A stretch of 64,000 nt of DNA, taken from contig NC_015737.1 in the NCBI RefSeq assembly GCF_000270305.1, positions 492,501 through 556,500 on the forward strand. The letters run 5' to 3'. The notes under the pieces are model-generated. The model was not told the origin of the DNA. It saw only the letters and a list, made by a program, of their open reading frames with translations, and ran no database searches. Within the stretch, counting starts at the first letter, position 1; every line of letters begins with the position of its first letter. Shown here piece by piece: positions 40,362-50,252 of the stretch. The DNA is from Clostridium sp. SY8519 (GTDB taxonomy: Bacteria; Bacillota; Clostridia; Lachnospirales; Lachnospiraceae). The position numbers and the translations under genes are program-made.

Positions 40362-41696
40362 TTACTCTTTTTCCGTCATTACACTCATATATGCCGGACG
40401 GATGATCTTGTCGGTACAGATCAGTTCTTCCAGACGGTGGGCGCTCCAGCCCACGATTCTCGCAATGGCAAAGATCGCGGTATACAGCTCCTGAGGAATT
40501 CCCAGCATGTCATAAACAAAGCCGCTGTAAAAATCCACATTGGGGCACACCTTTTTCGGCAGTTTGCGTTTTTTCGCCAGAAGCTCCGGCGCCAGTTCCT
40601 CGATGTTCTGGTACAGGGCGAAGTCTTCCTGACGGCCCTTTTCTTCTACCAGCTGTTCCACATAGGACTTAAATACCCGTTCCCGGGGATCTGACAGGGT
40701 ATATACCGCATGGCCGATTCCATAAACCAGGCCCTTTCCGTCAAACGCGTCTCCGTCCAGGATCCGGTTTAAGTAGGCCGCCACTTCCTCCTTATCGTCG
40801 AAGCGGCTGACATGGCTGCGGATATCGCTCATCATTTCCATGACTTTGATATTGGCTCCGCCGTGTTTCGGCCCTTTCAGAGAGGCCATGGCCGCCGCGA
40901 TGGTGGAATAGGTGTCGGATCCGGAAGAGGTCACCACACGGGTGGTGAATGTGGAATTGTTTCCGCCGCCGTGTTCCATATGCAGAATCAGCGCGGTATC
41001 CAGTACCTTTGCCTCCAGTGGTGTGTATTTCTGATCCGGACGCAGTAAAAGGAGAAGATTCTCCGCAGTGGACAGTTCCGGATCCGGGAAATGAATGTAC
41101 AGGCTGTCCCCGTTTCTGTAATAGTTGTAGGCGTGATACGCATACGCCGCCAGCAGCGGAAATTCCGCAACCAGCTGGATGCACTGGCGCATGGCGTTCG
41201 GTACGCTGGTATCCTTCGCCCGGTCGTCATAGGAAGCCAGGGACAGGATTCCTTTCATCATATTGTTCATCAGATCATCACTGGGCGCCTTCATCAGTAC
41301 ATCCCGCACAAAATGGGAAGGCAGCTGACGCTTTCCGCCCAGATACTCCCGGAATTCCTCCAGCTGTCTGCCGCTCATCATCTCGCCGGTCAGCAGAAGC
41401 GCCGCTATCTTTTCGTATCCCAGCTCCTGCGGTCCGAGATTTTTCAGAAGACTTTCAATCCGGTATCCCCGGTACCACAGCTGTCCGTCACAGGGAATGC
41501 TGCGGCCGTCCACTTCCTTGAAGGATACGATTTTTGAGATACTGGTCAGACCGGTGAGGATTCCCTTTCCCCGGTCATCCCTCAGTCCCAGATTGACGCC
41601 GTACTCTTCAAACAGCACCGGGGCAATCCGGTCATTGGCCCTGCTGATTTCACTCAGCTGGCTGATGTATTCACTGTCATTGTTCCAGTTATTCAT
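40362..41696 (-). CDS. Citrate synthase
   Basis: A 444-residue type II-like citrate (Si)-synthase family member. ATG 41696 is used because GGGAGG precedes it; it overlaps the MarR-like gene by 8 bases. Seen: GILTGLTSISKIV, LWYRGYRIE, the catalytic histidine in HMEHGGGNNSTF, SLKGPKHGGAN with the second histidine, the GIGHAVYTLSDPRE loop and FYSGFVYDMLGIP with the catalytic aspartate region. It forms citrate, or methylcitrate, from oxaloacetate and acyl-CoA. Its place at the end of the purine operon behind a MarR-like regulator is unusual. Confidence 0.93.
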   Translation of the reverse strand: MNNWNNDSEYISQLSEISRANDRIAPVLFEEYGVNLGLRDDRGKGILTGLTSISKIVSFKEVDGRSIPCDGQLWYRGYRIESLLKNLGPQELGYEKIAALLLTGEMMSGRQLEEFREYLGGKRQLPSHFVRDVLMKAPSDDLMNNMMKGILSLASYDDRAKDTSVPNAMRQCIQLVAEFPLLAAYAYHAYNYYRNGDSLYIHFPDPELSTAENLLLLLRPDQKYTPLEAKVLDTALILHMEHGGGNNSTFTTRVVTSSGSDTYSTIAAAMASLKGPKHGGANIKVMEMMSDIRSHVSRFDDKEEVAAYLNRILDGDAFDGKGLVYGIGHAVYTLSDPRERVFKSYVEQLVEEKGRQEDFALYQNIEELAPELLAKKRKLPKKVCPNVDFYSGFVYDMLGIPQELYTAIFAIARIVGWSAHRLEELICTDKIIRPAYMSVMTEKE

Positions 41697-42177
41697 TCTT
41701 TTCCTCCCATGCTTCCAGTTCTTCCTGGAATACTTCATCCAGCTGCTCCATCTGTATCAGGAGATTCAGCATATTTTCCTTTCCGAACTTCTGGATGACA
41801 TTGGAGAAATATTCTTTCAGATTCTTCTCCTGTCTGCTCAGCACTTCCCGGCCCAGGCTGGTGGTCTGAATATAGGTCCCCTCGCTGCCGTCTCCGTCAT
41901 GGGTCCAGGAAACCAGTCCTCGGGCTTTGATGTCTTTGACCAGATCGGAGGCCTGACGGATGGTGATTTCCAGCATTTCCGCAATGTTTTTCAGGTAGGT
42001 TTTTCCGTCTTCTGTTTCCTTTTCATTCTGTACCGCCGCATGCAGAATCACATATTCCTGCACAGACAGTTCATTCATGAAATTAAAGACATGTTTCCTT
42101 CCAAAAAGATATCTCTGAAAAACCAGCTCATAAGAAAGATTTCCGATATCATCGGAACGTTTCAGTTTGTGTGTCAT
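41689..42177 (-). CDS. MarR-type winged-helix regulator
   Basis: A 162-residue protein from ATG 42177 (AAAGGAG nine bases upstream). The helix-turn-helix is about residues 60-110: KTYLKNIAEMLEITIRQASD, then LVSWTHDGDGSEGTYIQ as a wing, followed by helical dimerisation segments rich in charged residues. MarR-like proteins usually repress adjacent genes. It overlaps the citrate synthase start by 8 bases, so the two are coupled. Ligand unknown. Confidence 0.8.
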   Translation of the reverse strand: MTHKLKRSDDIGNLSYELVFQRYLFGRKHVFNFMNELSVQEYVILHAAVQNEKETEDGKTYLKNIAEMLEITIRQASDLVKDIKARGLVSWTHDGDGSEGTYIQTTSLGREVLSRQEKNLKEYFSNVIQKFGKENMLNLLIQMEQLDEVFQEELEAWEEKNE

Positions 42178-42239
42178 ACCGTACTCCTTTTCTCTTTTTT
42201 CTGCCTGGAGAACCATCCGTCTGCCGCCGAGCCGTTTCC

Positions 42240-42911
42240 TTATTTTTCCTCTGTCAGCAGCTCTGTCAGACTGCGGATCTCCGGTACCGGACGGTCCACA
42301 GAACCGAATCCGTAAGACGCGTAGACAAAGGGCACCCCAGCCTCCCGGCAGGCGTCCAGATCTCCCTGGGTATCGCCCACGTAACAGCAGGATCCGATCC
42401 GGTGTCCTTCTATCATCTGTCTTAAATTATCTGCTTTTCCTCTGCCGGTATCGCCCCAGCACAGCGTATCCGACACATAGCGGCGGAAGCTGTAATGATC
42501 CAGGAAGGCCTCAATATAGCCCTGCTGACAGTTGCTGATGATTCCGATGCTGCAATGCCTGTCCGCAAGGCCGGCAAAGGTCTCCTCCAGTCCCGGATAC
42601 AGCACCGCGCCTCTGGTTCTGAGCCAGGAATTTTCCAGTTCCATACAGTGCCCCATGACCTCCATGGCTTCTTCAAAGGGCAGTTCCGGAAGCAGCGCCC
42701 GGGCAAAGCAGTCCATGGTTTTTCCCATGTAAGACAGAAGCTGTTCCCGGGTAATCCGGATCTGTCTGGTGAAAGGATTCTCCCGAAAGGCTGTATTCCA
42801 GGCCTCTGTAATCAGTTCAGTGGTGTCCCAGAGTGTGCCGTCCATATCAAAGATGATCCAGGAATTCTCTTCTCTGCCGGACAGCGCCTCCGGCCAGTAT
42901 TCAGGCTTCAT
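42240..42911 (-). CDS. HAD-superfamily phosphatase
   Basis: A 223-residue protein from ATG 42911, which lies inside the last codons of purD (11-base overlap). HAD motif I is IIFDMDGTLWDT, motif II is in GIISNCQQGY, and motifs III-IV in CWGDTGRGKADN and CYVGDTQGDLDACREA. The cap is of the small helical beta-phosphoglucomutase/phosphoglycolate phosphatase type. It could remove phosphate from a nucleotide or sugar phosphate made by the pur pathway; the substrate is unknown. Confidence 0.88.
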   Translation of the reverse strand: MKPEYWPEALSGREENSWIIFDMDGTLWDTTELITEAWNTAFRENPFTRQIRITREQLLSYMGKTMDCFARALLPELPFEEAMEVMGHCMELENSWLRTRGAVLYPGLEETFAGLADRHCSIGIISNCQQGYIEAFLDHYSFRRYVSDTLCWGDTGRGKADNLRQMIEGHRIGSCCYVGDTQGDLDACREAGVPFVYASYGFGSVDRPVPEIRSLTELLTEEK

Positions 42912-44175
42912 CGATGGCCTTGCCGATATCATGGCGCATGTATTTGTTGGAGAACTGTACCCATTCGGTGGCTGCGTATGCATTGGCCCGGGCTTCCTGC
43001 AATGTTTTCCCCTTGGCGGTCACGCCCAGCACCCGGCCGCCGTTGGTGACAAAATTGCCGGCTTCATTTCGTTTGGTTCCCGCATGGAAGCAGTAATAGC
43101 CTTCGTGTCTGTCAAATTCGTCCAGTCCGCTGATTTCAAATCCTTTTTCATAAGACACGGGATATCCGTCGCTGGCCAGGACCACACAGACTGCTGCATT
43201 GTCTTCAAACTGCAGATCAATCTGATCCAGGGTTCCGTCAATGCATGCCTCCATCACATCAATAATGTCATTCTTCATCCGGGGCAGTACCACCTGTGCT
43301 TCCGGATCGCCAAAACGGGCATTGTACTCCAGCACTTTCGGTCCGTCTTCCGTCAGCATCAGGCCAAAGAAGATAATTCCCTTGAATTCTCTGCCTTCTG
43401 CGGCCATGGCATCCACTGTAGGCTGGAAAACATATTTTCTGCAGAATTCATCCACTTCCGCGGTATAGAAGGGACTTGGTGAAAAGGTACCCATACCGCC
43501 GGTATTCAGTCCCTGATCCCCGTCTTTGGCCCGTTTGTGGTCCTGAGCGGAAGACATGATCTTGATGGTTTTGCCGTCACAGTAAGTCAGTACAGAAACC
43601 TCCCGGCCGGTCATAAATTCCTCCACGACCATATGGTTGCCGGCAGAGCCGAACTTCTTATCTTCCATGATTTCCTTCACACCTGCACGGGCTTCTTCCA
43701 GTGTCTTGCAGATCAGCACACCTTTGCCAAGGGCAAGTCCGTCCGCCTTCAGAACGATCGGCATAGGAGCCGTCTCCAGATAAGCCAGCGCTTCTTTCGG
43801 ATCATCAAACGTCTCATACGCCGCGGTGGGAATCTTGTATTTTTTCATCAGGTCCTTGGAAAATGCCTTGGATCCTTCCAGAATAGCCGCGTTTTTCCGC
43901 GGTCCGAACACCCGCAGGCCTTCTTTTTCAAATACATCCACAATGCCGCCCACCAGGGGATCATCCATGCCGATGATGGTCAGATCGATCTGGTTCTCTT
44001 TTGCGAAATCCGCCAATTTGTCGAATTCCATGGCTCCGATGGGCACCAGTTCCGCGATCTGTCCGATGCCCGCATTGCCCGGCGCGCAGTAGATCTTATC
44101 CACACGGCTGCTTTTTGCCACGCTGGCAGCAATGGCGTGCTCTCTTCCGCCGCTTCCTACAATCAGTACTTTCAT
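42901..44175 (-). CDS. purD: Phosphoribosylamine-glycine ligase
   Basis: Second step of purine synthesis: phosphoribosylamine plus glycine and ATP to GAR. The 424-residue protein starts at ATG 44175 with AAAGGAAG upstream. Seen: KVLIVGSGGREHAIA, the ATP-grasp loop KADGLALGKGV, VVEEFMTGREVSVL, GGMGTFSPSPFYT and EYNARFGDPEAQVVLPR. The order purE-M-N-D matches the order used by many Clostridia. Confidence 0.97.
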   Translation of the reverse strand: MKVLIVGSGGREHAIAASVAKSSRVDKIYCAPGNAGIGQIAELVPIGAMEFDKLADFAKENQIDLTIIGMDDPLVGGIVDVFEKEGLRVFGPRKNAAILEGSKAFSKDLMKKYKIPTAAYETFDDPKEALAYLETAPMPIVLKADGLALGKGVLICKTLEEARAGVKEIMEDKKFGSAGNHMVVEEFMTGREVSVLTYCDGKTIKIMSSAQDHKRAKDGDQGLNTGGMGTFSPSPFYTAEVDEFCRKYVFQPTVDAMAAEGREFKGIIFFGLMLTEDGPKVLEYNARFGDPEAQVVLPRMKNDIIDVMEACIDGTLDQIDLQFEDNAAVCVVLASDGYPVSYEKGFEISGLDEFDRHEGYYCFHAGTKRNEAGNFVTNGGRVLGVTAKGKTLQEARANAYAATEWVQFSNKYMRHDIGKAIDEA

Positions 44176-44255
44176 GATGATATCTTCCTTTCTGTTTCTG
44201 ACAGCATATGAATTACAACAAGGAACCCGCATGCCGCAGGTTCCTTCTTTTTCTC

Positions 44256-44885
44256 TTATTCTTCTGTAATGGCGTGTCCGTCCACTACCTTCACTTTACC
44301 GTGGGCAATCCGGTCAATCACTGCCGGAAGAATCACCCATTCCGCCTGTTCCATGACACGGCGCTGCAGGATCTCCGGAGTATCCCCCGTCTGTACCGCC
44401 ACGGCCTTCTGCGCGATAATCGGCCCGCCGTCTGTCTCGCCGGCCACCACAAAGTGGCAGGTGGCTCCGGTAATTTTCACATCCCGGGCAAGGGCAGCTT
44501 CATGAACTTTCAGGCCGTAATATCCGCTCCCGCAGAAAGAGGGAATCAGGGACGGATGGATATTAATGACCCGGTAGCGGAACCGGTTCAGGATCTCCGG
44601 CGGAATAATCACCAGAAAACCGGCCATAACGATCAGGTCCGGATCCAGGTCTTCCAGCTCCTTTAAAAATACCCGGTGAAATTCGTCCCTGGTGGGATAA
44701 TCTTTCGGAGAAAGTACCTGTGTCTCTATTCCGGCTGCTTTGGCCCGCTCCAGCGCGTATGCCTTGTAATTGTTGCTGATGACACGCACAATCTCAGTAT
44801 CGGTAATCCGCTTCTCCTGGATCGCGTCAATGATCGCCTGCAAATTTGTGCCGCCTCCGGACACCAGCACTGCTACTCTTAACAT
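44256..44885 (-). CDS. purN: Phosphoribosylglycinamide formyltransferase
   Basis: Adds a formyl group from 10-formyltetrahydrofolate to GAR. It has 209 residues, with [14 protein letters not shown], the [15 protein letters not shown] block, the catalytic asparagine-histidine-aspartate set in [13 protein letters not shown] and [12 protein letters not shown]. It overlaps purM by 7 bases. No purT was seen in the window. Confidence 0.96.
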   Translation of the reverse strand: MLRVAVLVSGGGTNLQAIIDAIQEKRITDTEIVRVISNNYKAYALERAKAAGIETQVLSPKDYPTRDEFHRVFLKELEDLDPDLIVMAGFLVIIPPEILNRFRYRVINIHPSLIPSFCGSGYYGLKVHEAALARDVKITGATCHFVVAGETDGGPIIAQKAVAVQTGDTPEILQRRVMEQAEWVILPAVIDRIAHGKVKVVDGHAITEE

Positions 44886-45904
44886 AAAGTAACTCCTTTG
44901 TCTCCGGCTTCAATCGTTCCGATCACATAGGGAGTCTCTCCCGCTGCCCGGATTGCCTCTGCCGTCTGATCCGCATCTGCCGGATCTACTGCCAGTACCA
45001 TACCGATGCCCATATTGTAGGTATTGTACATCATCTTCTCTTCGATCTGTCCCTCCCGGGCAAGCATGCGGAAAATCGGCGGAACCGGATAGCTGTCTTT
45101 CCGGATCACTGCCCGTGTGCCGTCGATCAGCATCCGGGGAACATTTTCATAGAAACCGCCGCCGGTCACATGGCTGCAGGCCTTGATGGTCACACCTGCG
45201 TCTTTGATGGATTTCAGCGCTTTGACATAGATCTTGGTGGGAACGATCAGCGCCTCGCCCAACGTGGTCCCCAGTTCCTCATGGTAGGTGTTCAGCGTCT
45301 CTTTGTCCATCTGGAATACCTTTCTGACCAGGGAGAATCCGTTGGAATGCACGCCGGAAGATGCCATGCCGATCAGCACGTCGCCGGGTTTCAGATCCGC
45401 GCCGGTGATCAGATCTTTCTCATCCACCACACCTACGGCAAATCCTGCCAGGTCATACTCGTCCTCCGGATAAAATCCGGGCATCTCTGCCGTCTCGCCG
45501 CCGATCAGCGCCGCGCCGGACTGTCTGCATCCTTCTGCCACACCGCTTACAATTGCGGCGATTTTTTCCGGATAGTTCTTGCCGCAGGCAATGTAATCCA
45601 GGAAAAACAGCGGTTCTCCTCCTGCGCACGCGATATCATTGACGCACATGGCCACACAGTCAATGCCTACGGTGTCATGTTTGTCCAGCAGGAACGCAAG
45701 TTTTAATTTGGTGCCCACTCCGTCCGTTCCGGATACCAGGGTGGGTTTCTCCATGTTTTTAAAAGCTTCCGCGGAAAATGCCCCGGAGAATCCGCCCAGA
45801 CCGGTCAGCACTTCCGGCCGCATCGTGGACTGTACATGTTTTTTCATCAGTTCGACTGACTTGTAACCTGCTTCTATATCAACGCCAGCGTTTTTGTAAT
45901 CCAT
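44879..45904 (-). CDS. purM: Phosphoribosylformylglycinamidine cyclo-ligase (AIR synthetase)
   Basis: Closes the imidazole ring in purine synthesis. 341 residues from ATG 45904 (GGAGGAAAG upstream): [56 protein letters not shown] and [15 protein letters not shown]. All family motifs are in place. Confidence 0.97.
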   Translation of the reverse strand: MDYKNAGVDIEAGYKSVELMKKHVQSTMRPEVLTGLGGFSGAFSAEAFKNMEKPTLVSGTDGVGTKLKLAFLLDKHDTVGIDCVAMCVNDIACAGGEPLFFLDYIACGKNYPEKIAAIVSGVAEGCRQSGAALIGGETAEMPGFYPEDEYDLAGFAVGVVDEKDLITGADLKPGDVLIGMASSGVHSNGFSLVRKVFQMDKETLNTYHEELGTTLGEALIVPTKIYVKALKSIKDAGVTIKACSHVTGGGFYENVPRMLIDGTRAVIRKDSYPVPPIFRMLAREGQIEEKMMYNTYNMGIGMVLAVDPADADQTAEAIRAAGETPYVIGTIEAGDKGVTLC

Positions 45905-45945
45905 TCTTTCCTCCATCTCATACGGGATCTGTCCCTGTCTCTGTG

Positions 45946-46449
45946 TTATTTGTATGCTTTCCAGCCGGTTTCCTGCAGTTTCGCGTCTTTGGCCGCCACT
46001 TCCTCTTTCTGCGCTTCGCAGTATGCTTTCAGGCGGTCTAACAGCTCCGGATCAGAAGCCGCCAGAATCTTCGCTGCCAGAATGCCTGCATTGGCTCCGC
46101 CGTTGATCGCCACTGTGGCAACCGGAATGCCGGTAGGCATCTGTACAATGGAATACAGGGAATCCACGCCGCCCAGATCAGAGGTTTTCATAGGAATGCC
46201 GATGACAGGAAGCGGAAACAGTGCCGCGCACATTCCCGGCAGATGCGCTGCCTTGCCGGCGCCTGCAATGATTACTTTATATCCGCGGGATTCCGCGCTT
46301 TTCGCGTATTCGAAGAAAATATCCGGTTCCCGGTGCGCTGAGATAATATTCATCTCATACTCGATTCCGAGTTTTTCCAGTACTTCCGCTGCTTTTGCCA
46401 TCACAGGCATATCCGAGTCGCTGCCCATGACGATTCCTACTTTTGCCAT
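45946..46449 (-). CDS. purE: N5-carboxyaminoimidazole ribonucleotide mutase (class I PurE)
   Basis: 167 residues: [35 protein letters not shown] and [20 protein letters not shown] are the class I PurE motifs, including the catalytic histidine. First gene of the purine unit, with a promoter about 90 bases upstream. Class I enzymes use N5-CAIR made by PurK; purK is not in this window. Confidence 0.96.
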   Translation of the reverse strand: MAKVGIVMGSDSDMPVMAKAAEVLEKLGIEYEMNIISAHREPDIFFEYAKSAESRGYKVIIAGAGKAAHLPGMCAALFPLPVIGIPMKTSDLGGVDSLYSIVQMPTGIPVATVAINGGANAGILAAKILAASDPELLDRLKAYCEAQKEEVAAKDAKLQETGWKAYK

Positions 46450-46517
46450 AGTATCTCTCCTTACAATGATTCATCTGATCCGCCAGCTGATACACCGGGG
46501 GTAATTTTACATGTAAC

Positions 46518-46546
46518 AGTTTACCTTGCTCTCCCGTGAGATTCAA
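46518..46546 (-). promoter_or_regulatory. Promoter of the purE operon
   Basis: On the minus strand TTGAAT (46546-46541) and TAAACT (46523-46518) are 17 bases apart, with the purE start about 65 bases beyond. No purine riboswitch pattern or PurR box was recognised. Confidence 0.6.
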
Positions 46547-46553
46547 GATGTTT

Positions 46554-48626
46554 CTATGATTCCAGCGGGATGTTCAGTTCTTCCGTTCCGGGTACCGCAA
46601 ACCGGCCGTTCCGGATAATATCCCGGGTACTGCCGTCCCGGCGGATTACCGTGATGCTGCCCAGCTCTTCAAAGGGAATCGTGACATCGGTATGGCAGTT
46701 AAAGTACGCATCTGCCGGATTTTCCTTCCGTTTTAAGCTGACCGCATTGTCCCGGGGCATAATTTCCTTTCCGTTGGGGTTGAATACTGCCGTGTCTTCC
46801 GCATGGGAATAACAGGTGTCCCCTACCGCAAAATGCGGTCCGGTCTTTTCCGCGATCAGAATCGGAAGCTTATCCGCGATGGCATAGGTTTTTGCCATAC
46901 GGTATGCCCGGGTATTGGTTCCGATGGCAAATTCTCCCATCGGCAGTGTCTCATGGTGCATCAGCACGTTGTCACGGATATATCTGCGGTTCTCTTCTTC
47001 CTCGTCAAAATTGGCGCAGGTATAGTCCGTGACCATGCCGTCTGTAAAGGTCAGCTTCAGATCCCGGAACTGGAGGCCGTTCAGATAGACCAAGGATACG
47101 TGGAGCAGTCCGCTGGTGCCCTGCAGCACCGGTGAGGTAAAGACTTCCCCTACCGGAATATTCACATCTGCCACGCAGTTCTCAAAGGCCGTCTGTGTAT
47201 CCGGATGCTCCAGGGGCCAGATGGAAACCGTCAGATCGGTTTCGTTTCCGCCGGTTCCCAGGATCCTCACCTGCGTTCCGGTATCCAGCACATCGATGAT
47301 CTTCTGCTGCATCGTCTGATATTTTTTGTAATCCAGGGTATTGATTGCCACCGTTTCCGAAAATATTTCCGGATATTTCGCGCCAATGGCCGGAATCGGA
47401 TACGCAATAATGGTAAAGCTTCTCTCTTCTCCCGGGATGTAACGGTTCGTAATCTGTCCCGCCTCTGACATATAATAAACGGAAAGCTGCTGCTGTTCCT
47501 CGGAGAAATGAATGGCCTCTGCCTTGTTCTCCGGACCGAAAGGTTCCTCGCCGAACACTTCCTGCACCGCCGGGCCGCCGAAAACCGCGGCCTCCTGCCG
47601 GTATGTTTCGAAGGTCTGTCTGAGCATGTCCAGACGGTGTTCCACAAAGGCTTTGTCCAGATAAAACGCCCGGTCTTCCCGGTGGTCAAAGTCAAACTGG
47701 CGGTTTACGCTGGTGGAATACACGCCCCGTTTGGCGCCGATTCCCCGGAAGGTGGAAAAGGGTTCCCGGCCGATGGTCACCTGCAGGCCCATGGCTTCAA
47801 AATTTTTCACGGCTGCCCGCATCATCCGCTCAAAACCGACGGCATAATGCAGAGACACGGTTTTTTTTCTGTGAATGTCTTTTCCCGTGATCTCGAACCC
47901 GATCCGGTATCCTTCGGTAAAGGTATCCGCCATAGCCTGTATCTCTTCTTCCGACAGGGTGTTCAGATACTGTGCCGTGCGGATCTCATTTTCTCCCACC
48001 GGCAGGCCGTACTGATAAATCGTGCGGGGATCGGTCAGGTCACTGTGCATCAGAAGTCCGGTGTAATAGTTGTCCGCCGGGAGCAGCATCTCATGAACCT
48101 GCCGTTCCGTAAACAGACGGCTGTAATCATGAAAATACCAGTAAATGGTCTGATTGGCCTCCTGCAGGTCCGGTGTCTCCCCGCCGCAGAAACAGCCGTA
48201 CAGTTCTGTAAACAGCTCCTGGAGAATCACCAGTTCCTCCAGACAGCCTTCGTATGCCCATCCGATGCCTGCATGAAGCTCCGCCGCCAGCAGAGGCAGC
48301 ATGCGTCCGGCAGTCTCCCCGAAGGTTTTGACTGCCCAGGCAGGATTGGCAAAGCTTTCGCCATAATTTTCCGGACGGATATCCCGGTACAGTTCTTCCT
48401 GCTCCTGCTGCCAGTCTGCCAGAGGCGGCAGTTCGGCCGCGCCGCTGTGCTGCCTGTCATAGATTTCTGTCAGACACGTAAGAAAACGGGCATAGCGGGT
48501 AAAATATGTTCGGTATGGTTCCGGCGTCAGTGTTTCCTGCGGAATCTCGGCAATTCGCGCCCGCACGAGTCTGCTGCGTTCCTCCAGGATATCCTGCGCC
48601 TCTTCTTTGCTGATGGTATCTGTCAT
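46554..48626 (-). CDS. M29-family aminopeptidase with long N-terminal extension
   Basis: A 690-residue protein. The first 300 residues are a largely helical extension found in some clostridial relatives; the C-terminal 370 match M29 (AmpS/PepS) metalloaminopeptidases. Metal-site residues are seen in GEVFTSP and GEFAIGTN (glutamates), H598 in EKTGPHFAVG, Y606 in DTCYS, and H645/D647 in CHTDV. The enzyme removes N-terminal residues from peptides in the cytosol. It lies 57 bases downstream of the small membrane-protein gene of the pyr unit and may be cotranscribed. Confidence 0.88.
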   Translation of the reverse strand: MTDTISKEEAQDILEERSRLVRARIAEIPQETLTPEPYRTYFTRYARFLTCLTEIYDRQHSGAAELPPLADWQQEQEELYRDIRPENYGESFANPAWAVKTFGETAGRMLPLLAAELHAGIGWAYEGCLEELVILQELFTELYGCFCGGETPDLQEANQTIYWYFHDYSRLFTERQVHEMLLPADNYYTGLLMHSDLTDPRTIYQYGLPVGENEIRTAQYLNTLSEEEIQAMADTFTEGYRIGFEITGKDIHRKKTVSLHYAVGFERMMRAAVKNFEAMGLQVTIGREPFSTFRGIGAKRGVYSTSVNRQFDFDHREDRAFYLDKAFVEHRLDMLRQTFETYRQEAAVFGGPAVQEVFGEEPFGPENKAEAIHFSEEQQQLSVYYMSEAGQITNRYIPGEERSFTIIAYPIPAIGAKYPEIFSETVAINTLDYKKYQTMQQKIIDVLDTGTQVRILGTGGNETDLTVSIWPLEHPDTQTAFENCVADVNIPVGEVFTSPVLQGTSGLLHVSLVYLNGLQFRDLKLTFTDGMVTDYTCANFDEEEENRRYIRDNVLMHHETLPMGEFAIGTNTRAYRMAKTYAIADKLPILIAEKTGPHFAVGDTCYSHAEDTAVFNPNGKEIMPRDNAVSLKRKENPADAYFNCHTDVTIPFEELGSITVIRRDGSTRDIIRNGRFAVPGTEELNIPLES

Positions 48627-48683
48627 AGATCTCTTCTGCTCCTGTTGTTCCGTCGTATTTTCTTCTTCGTCAGTCTGCCGCGC

Positions 48684-49025
48684 CTACACAATGCCGGCAA
48701 TAAACAGCACAATGTCAGCGGCAGCCACCGCCGCGCTCAGAATGACTGCAACATTTACCGGCCGGCGGAGGGTTTTGTTCTCCTGACGGATCAGCCGTCC
48801 CATCAGGAAGGCTCCCGCCGCCAGGACCAGGCTGATCTCACCCATGGCTCCTACGCCGCCCCCGCTGTCTCCGGCTTTTGCCCAGGAAACCACCACTGCT
48901 GCCAGCAGCAGGATCAGGGCCAGCCACCCGGAGACCGGTATAATGATATCGTATACCGTGCGTCTGCCGGATCGGCGCTTTGCCCGGCGCCTGTTTCTGT
49001 TAATTTTTTCCGCGTCTGATATCAT
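48684..49025 (-). CDS. Small three-helix membrane protein of unknown function
   Basis: 113 residues from ATG 49025 (AAAGGAA upstream; a longer frame overlaps the VanZ gene). A basic N-terminus (RNRRRAKRRSGRR) precedes three hydrophobic helices at about 25-48, 60-78 and 90-112. The arginine block would stay in the cytosol. I do not recognise the family with certainty; it looks like the DUF-type proteins often found beside pyr genes in Lachnospiraceae. Last small gene of the pyr group. Confidence 0.65.
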   Translation of the reverse strand: MISDAEKINRNRRRAKRRSGRRTVYDIIIPVSGWLALILLLAAVVVSWAKAGDSGGGVGAMGEISLVLAAGAFLMGRLIRQENKTLRRPVNVAVILSAAVAAADIVLFIAGIV

Positions 49026-49051
49026 ATCGGTTCCTTTCAATCCCCGGAGGA

Positions 49052-49543
49052 CTATCTGTGCTTCTTCCTTCTGTATTTTTTCTGCTCTGCTCTGCGGTTG
49101 AGGAACAGAATGATTCCGCAGCACATCGCGCCAAGCATTCCGCCAATTGTATTCAGGATTACATCATCCACATCACAGCAGCCCAGGTGGGTAATCAGCT
49201 GTGTGATTTCCACACAGGCACTCAGTCCCATGCTGGCCAGCAGGATGCGGAAAAATCCCCGCAGCCGCCGAAACAGCATGGGGGCAAAGAATCCAAAGGG
49301 CACAAACAGCAGGATGTTTCCCGCCAGGTTCAGGAATACATTCCTGGCACCCAGCTGCCGGCGATAGGCGATATACCGGTGAATCTCATGAAAAAGCCGG
49401 AGATTCATGTGGGTCTCCGCGGATGCCGCCATTCCGGCACGCATCTCGAAGAAAAACAGAAGGTATACCAGAACAACCAGATATACGATAAACAGGAACG
49501 CAAATACTGCTTTGATGCGCTTTTTCTGCTCACTGGTGACCAT
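49052..49543 (-). CDS. VanZ-like membrane protein
   Basis: 163 residues with about four hydrophobic helices. The core NLAGNILLFVPFGFFAPML and SACVEITQL, then GCCDVDDVILNTIGGMLG, are the VanZ family motifs. VanZ confers low-level teicoplanin resistance in enterococci, but most chromosomal homologues have no proven role. It starts six bases after pyrE stops, with the ribosome site in the pyrE end, so it is likely coupled to pyrE. Confidence 0.85.
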   Translation of the reverse strand: MVTSEQKKRIKAVFAFLFIVYLVVLVYLLFFFEMRAGMAASAETHMNLRLFHEIHRYIAYRRQLGARNVFLNLAGNILLFVPFGFFAPMLFRRLRGFFRILLASMGLSACVEITQLITHLGCCDVDDVILNTIGGMLGAMCCGIILFLNRRAEQKKYRRKKHR

Positions 49544-49549
49544 GTCTGA

Positions 49550-50224
49550 TTACTTTGCTCCGTATTCTCTGTAATATGCGTCCAGTGCCTCTTTGATCCT
49601 GTCATCAATTACGACACGCCCTCCGCATTCTCTGTTATAAAGGTATTCTGTCACTTCTGCCATATCCACAATCGCGTTGGTTTCGAAGCCGTAGGTATCT
49701 TTGATCTCCTTTAAGGCGCTGCCTTCTCCCTTGCCCCGTTCCATACGGTTTAAGGAGACTTCCAGTCCCACAATCTCCACATCTGCCTGGGCACGCAGAA
49801 TCGGCACCGTCTCGTCAATGGATTTGCCGGAAGTGGTCACATCTTCAATGATCACCACACGGTCGCCGTCCTTTAACTTGCTGCCCAGAAGAATGCCCGT
49901 ATCGCCGTGGTCTTTGACTTCCTTCCGGTTGGAGCAGTAACGAAGCTCCTTTCCGTACATTTCACTGAAAGCGATGGTCGCTGCCACTGCCAGGGGAATG
50001 CCCTTATATGCCGGCCCGAAAAGCACGTCAAAATCCTCCCCGTAGTGGGCATGGATCGCCTGGGCATAATACCGGCCCAGTCTGTGCAGCTGTGTCCCTG
50101 TCACATAGGCACCCGCATTCATAAAAAACGGGGATTTTCTTCCGCTTTTTAAAATAAATTCACCGAATTTGAGTACATCCGACTCTACCATGAATTCTAT
50201 AAATTCCTGTTTGTACTGTTCCAT
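49550..50224 (-). CDS. pyrE: Orotate phosphoribosyltransferase
   Basis: Forms OMP from orotate and PRPP. 224 residues from ATG 50224 (GGAGGAA upstream). The flexible-loop lysines in KEVKDHGDTG and the PRPP-binding VVIIEDVTTSGKS loop identify it. Fifth pyr gene in the order C-F-K-D-E. Confidence 0.96.
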   Translation of the reverse strand: MEQYKQEFIEFMVESDVLKFGEFILKSGRKSPFFMNAGAYVTGTQLHRLGRYYAQAIHAHYGEDFDVLFGPAYKGIPLAVAATIAFSEMYGKELRYCSNRKEVKDHGDTGILLGSKLKDGDRVVIIEDVTTSGKSIDETVPILRAQADVEIVGLEVSLNRMERGKGEGSALKEIKDTYGFETNAIVDMAEVTEYLYNRECGGRVVIDDRIKEALDAYYREYGAK

Positions 50225-50252
50225 AGATTCCTCCATCTGTATCCTTTGTATA

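Noticed and set aside
47508..49019. 503-codon plus-strand reading frame opposite the M29 gene
   Set aside because: No domain pattern; the minus strand has the M29 metal-site residues in order and crosses into two separate genes.
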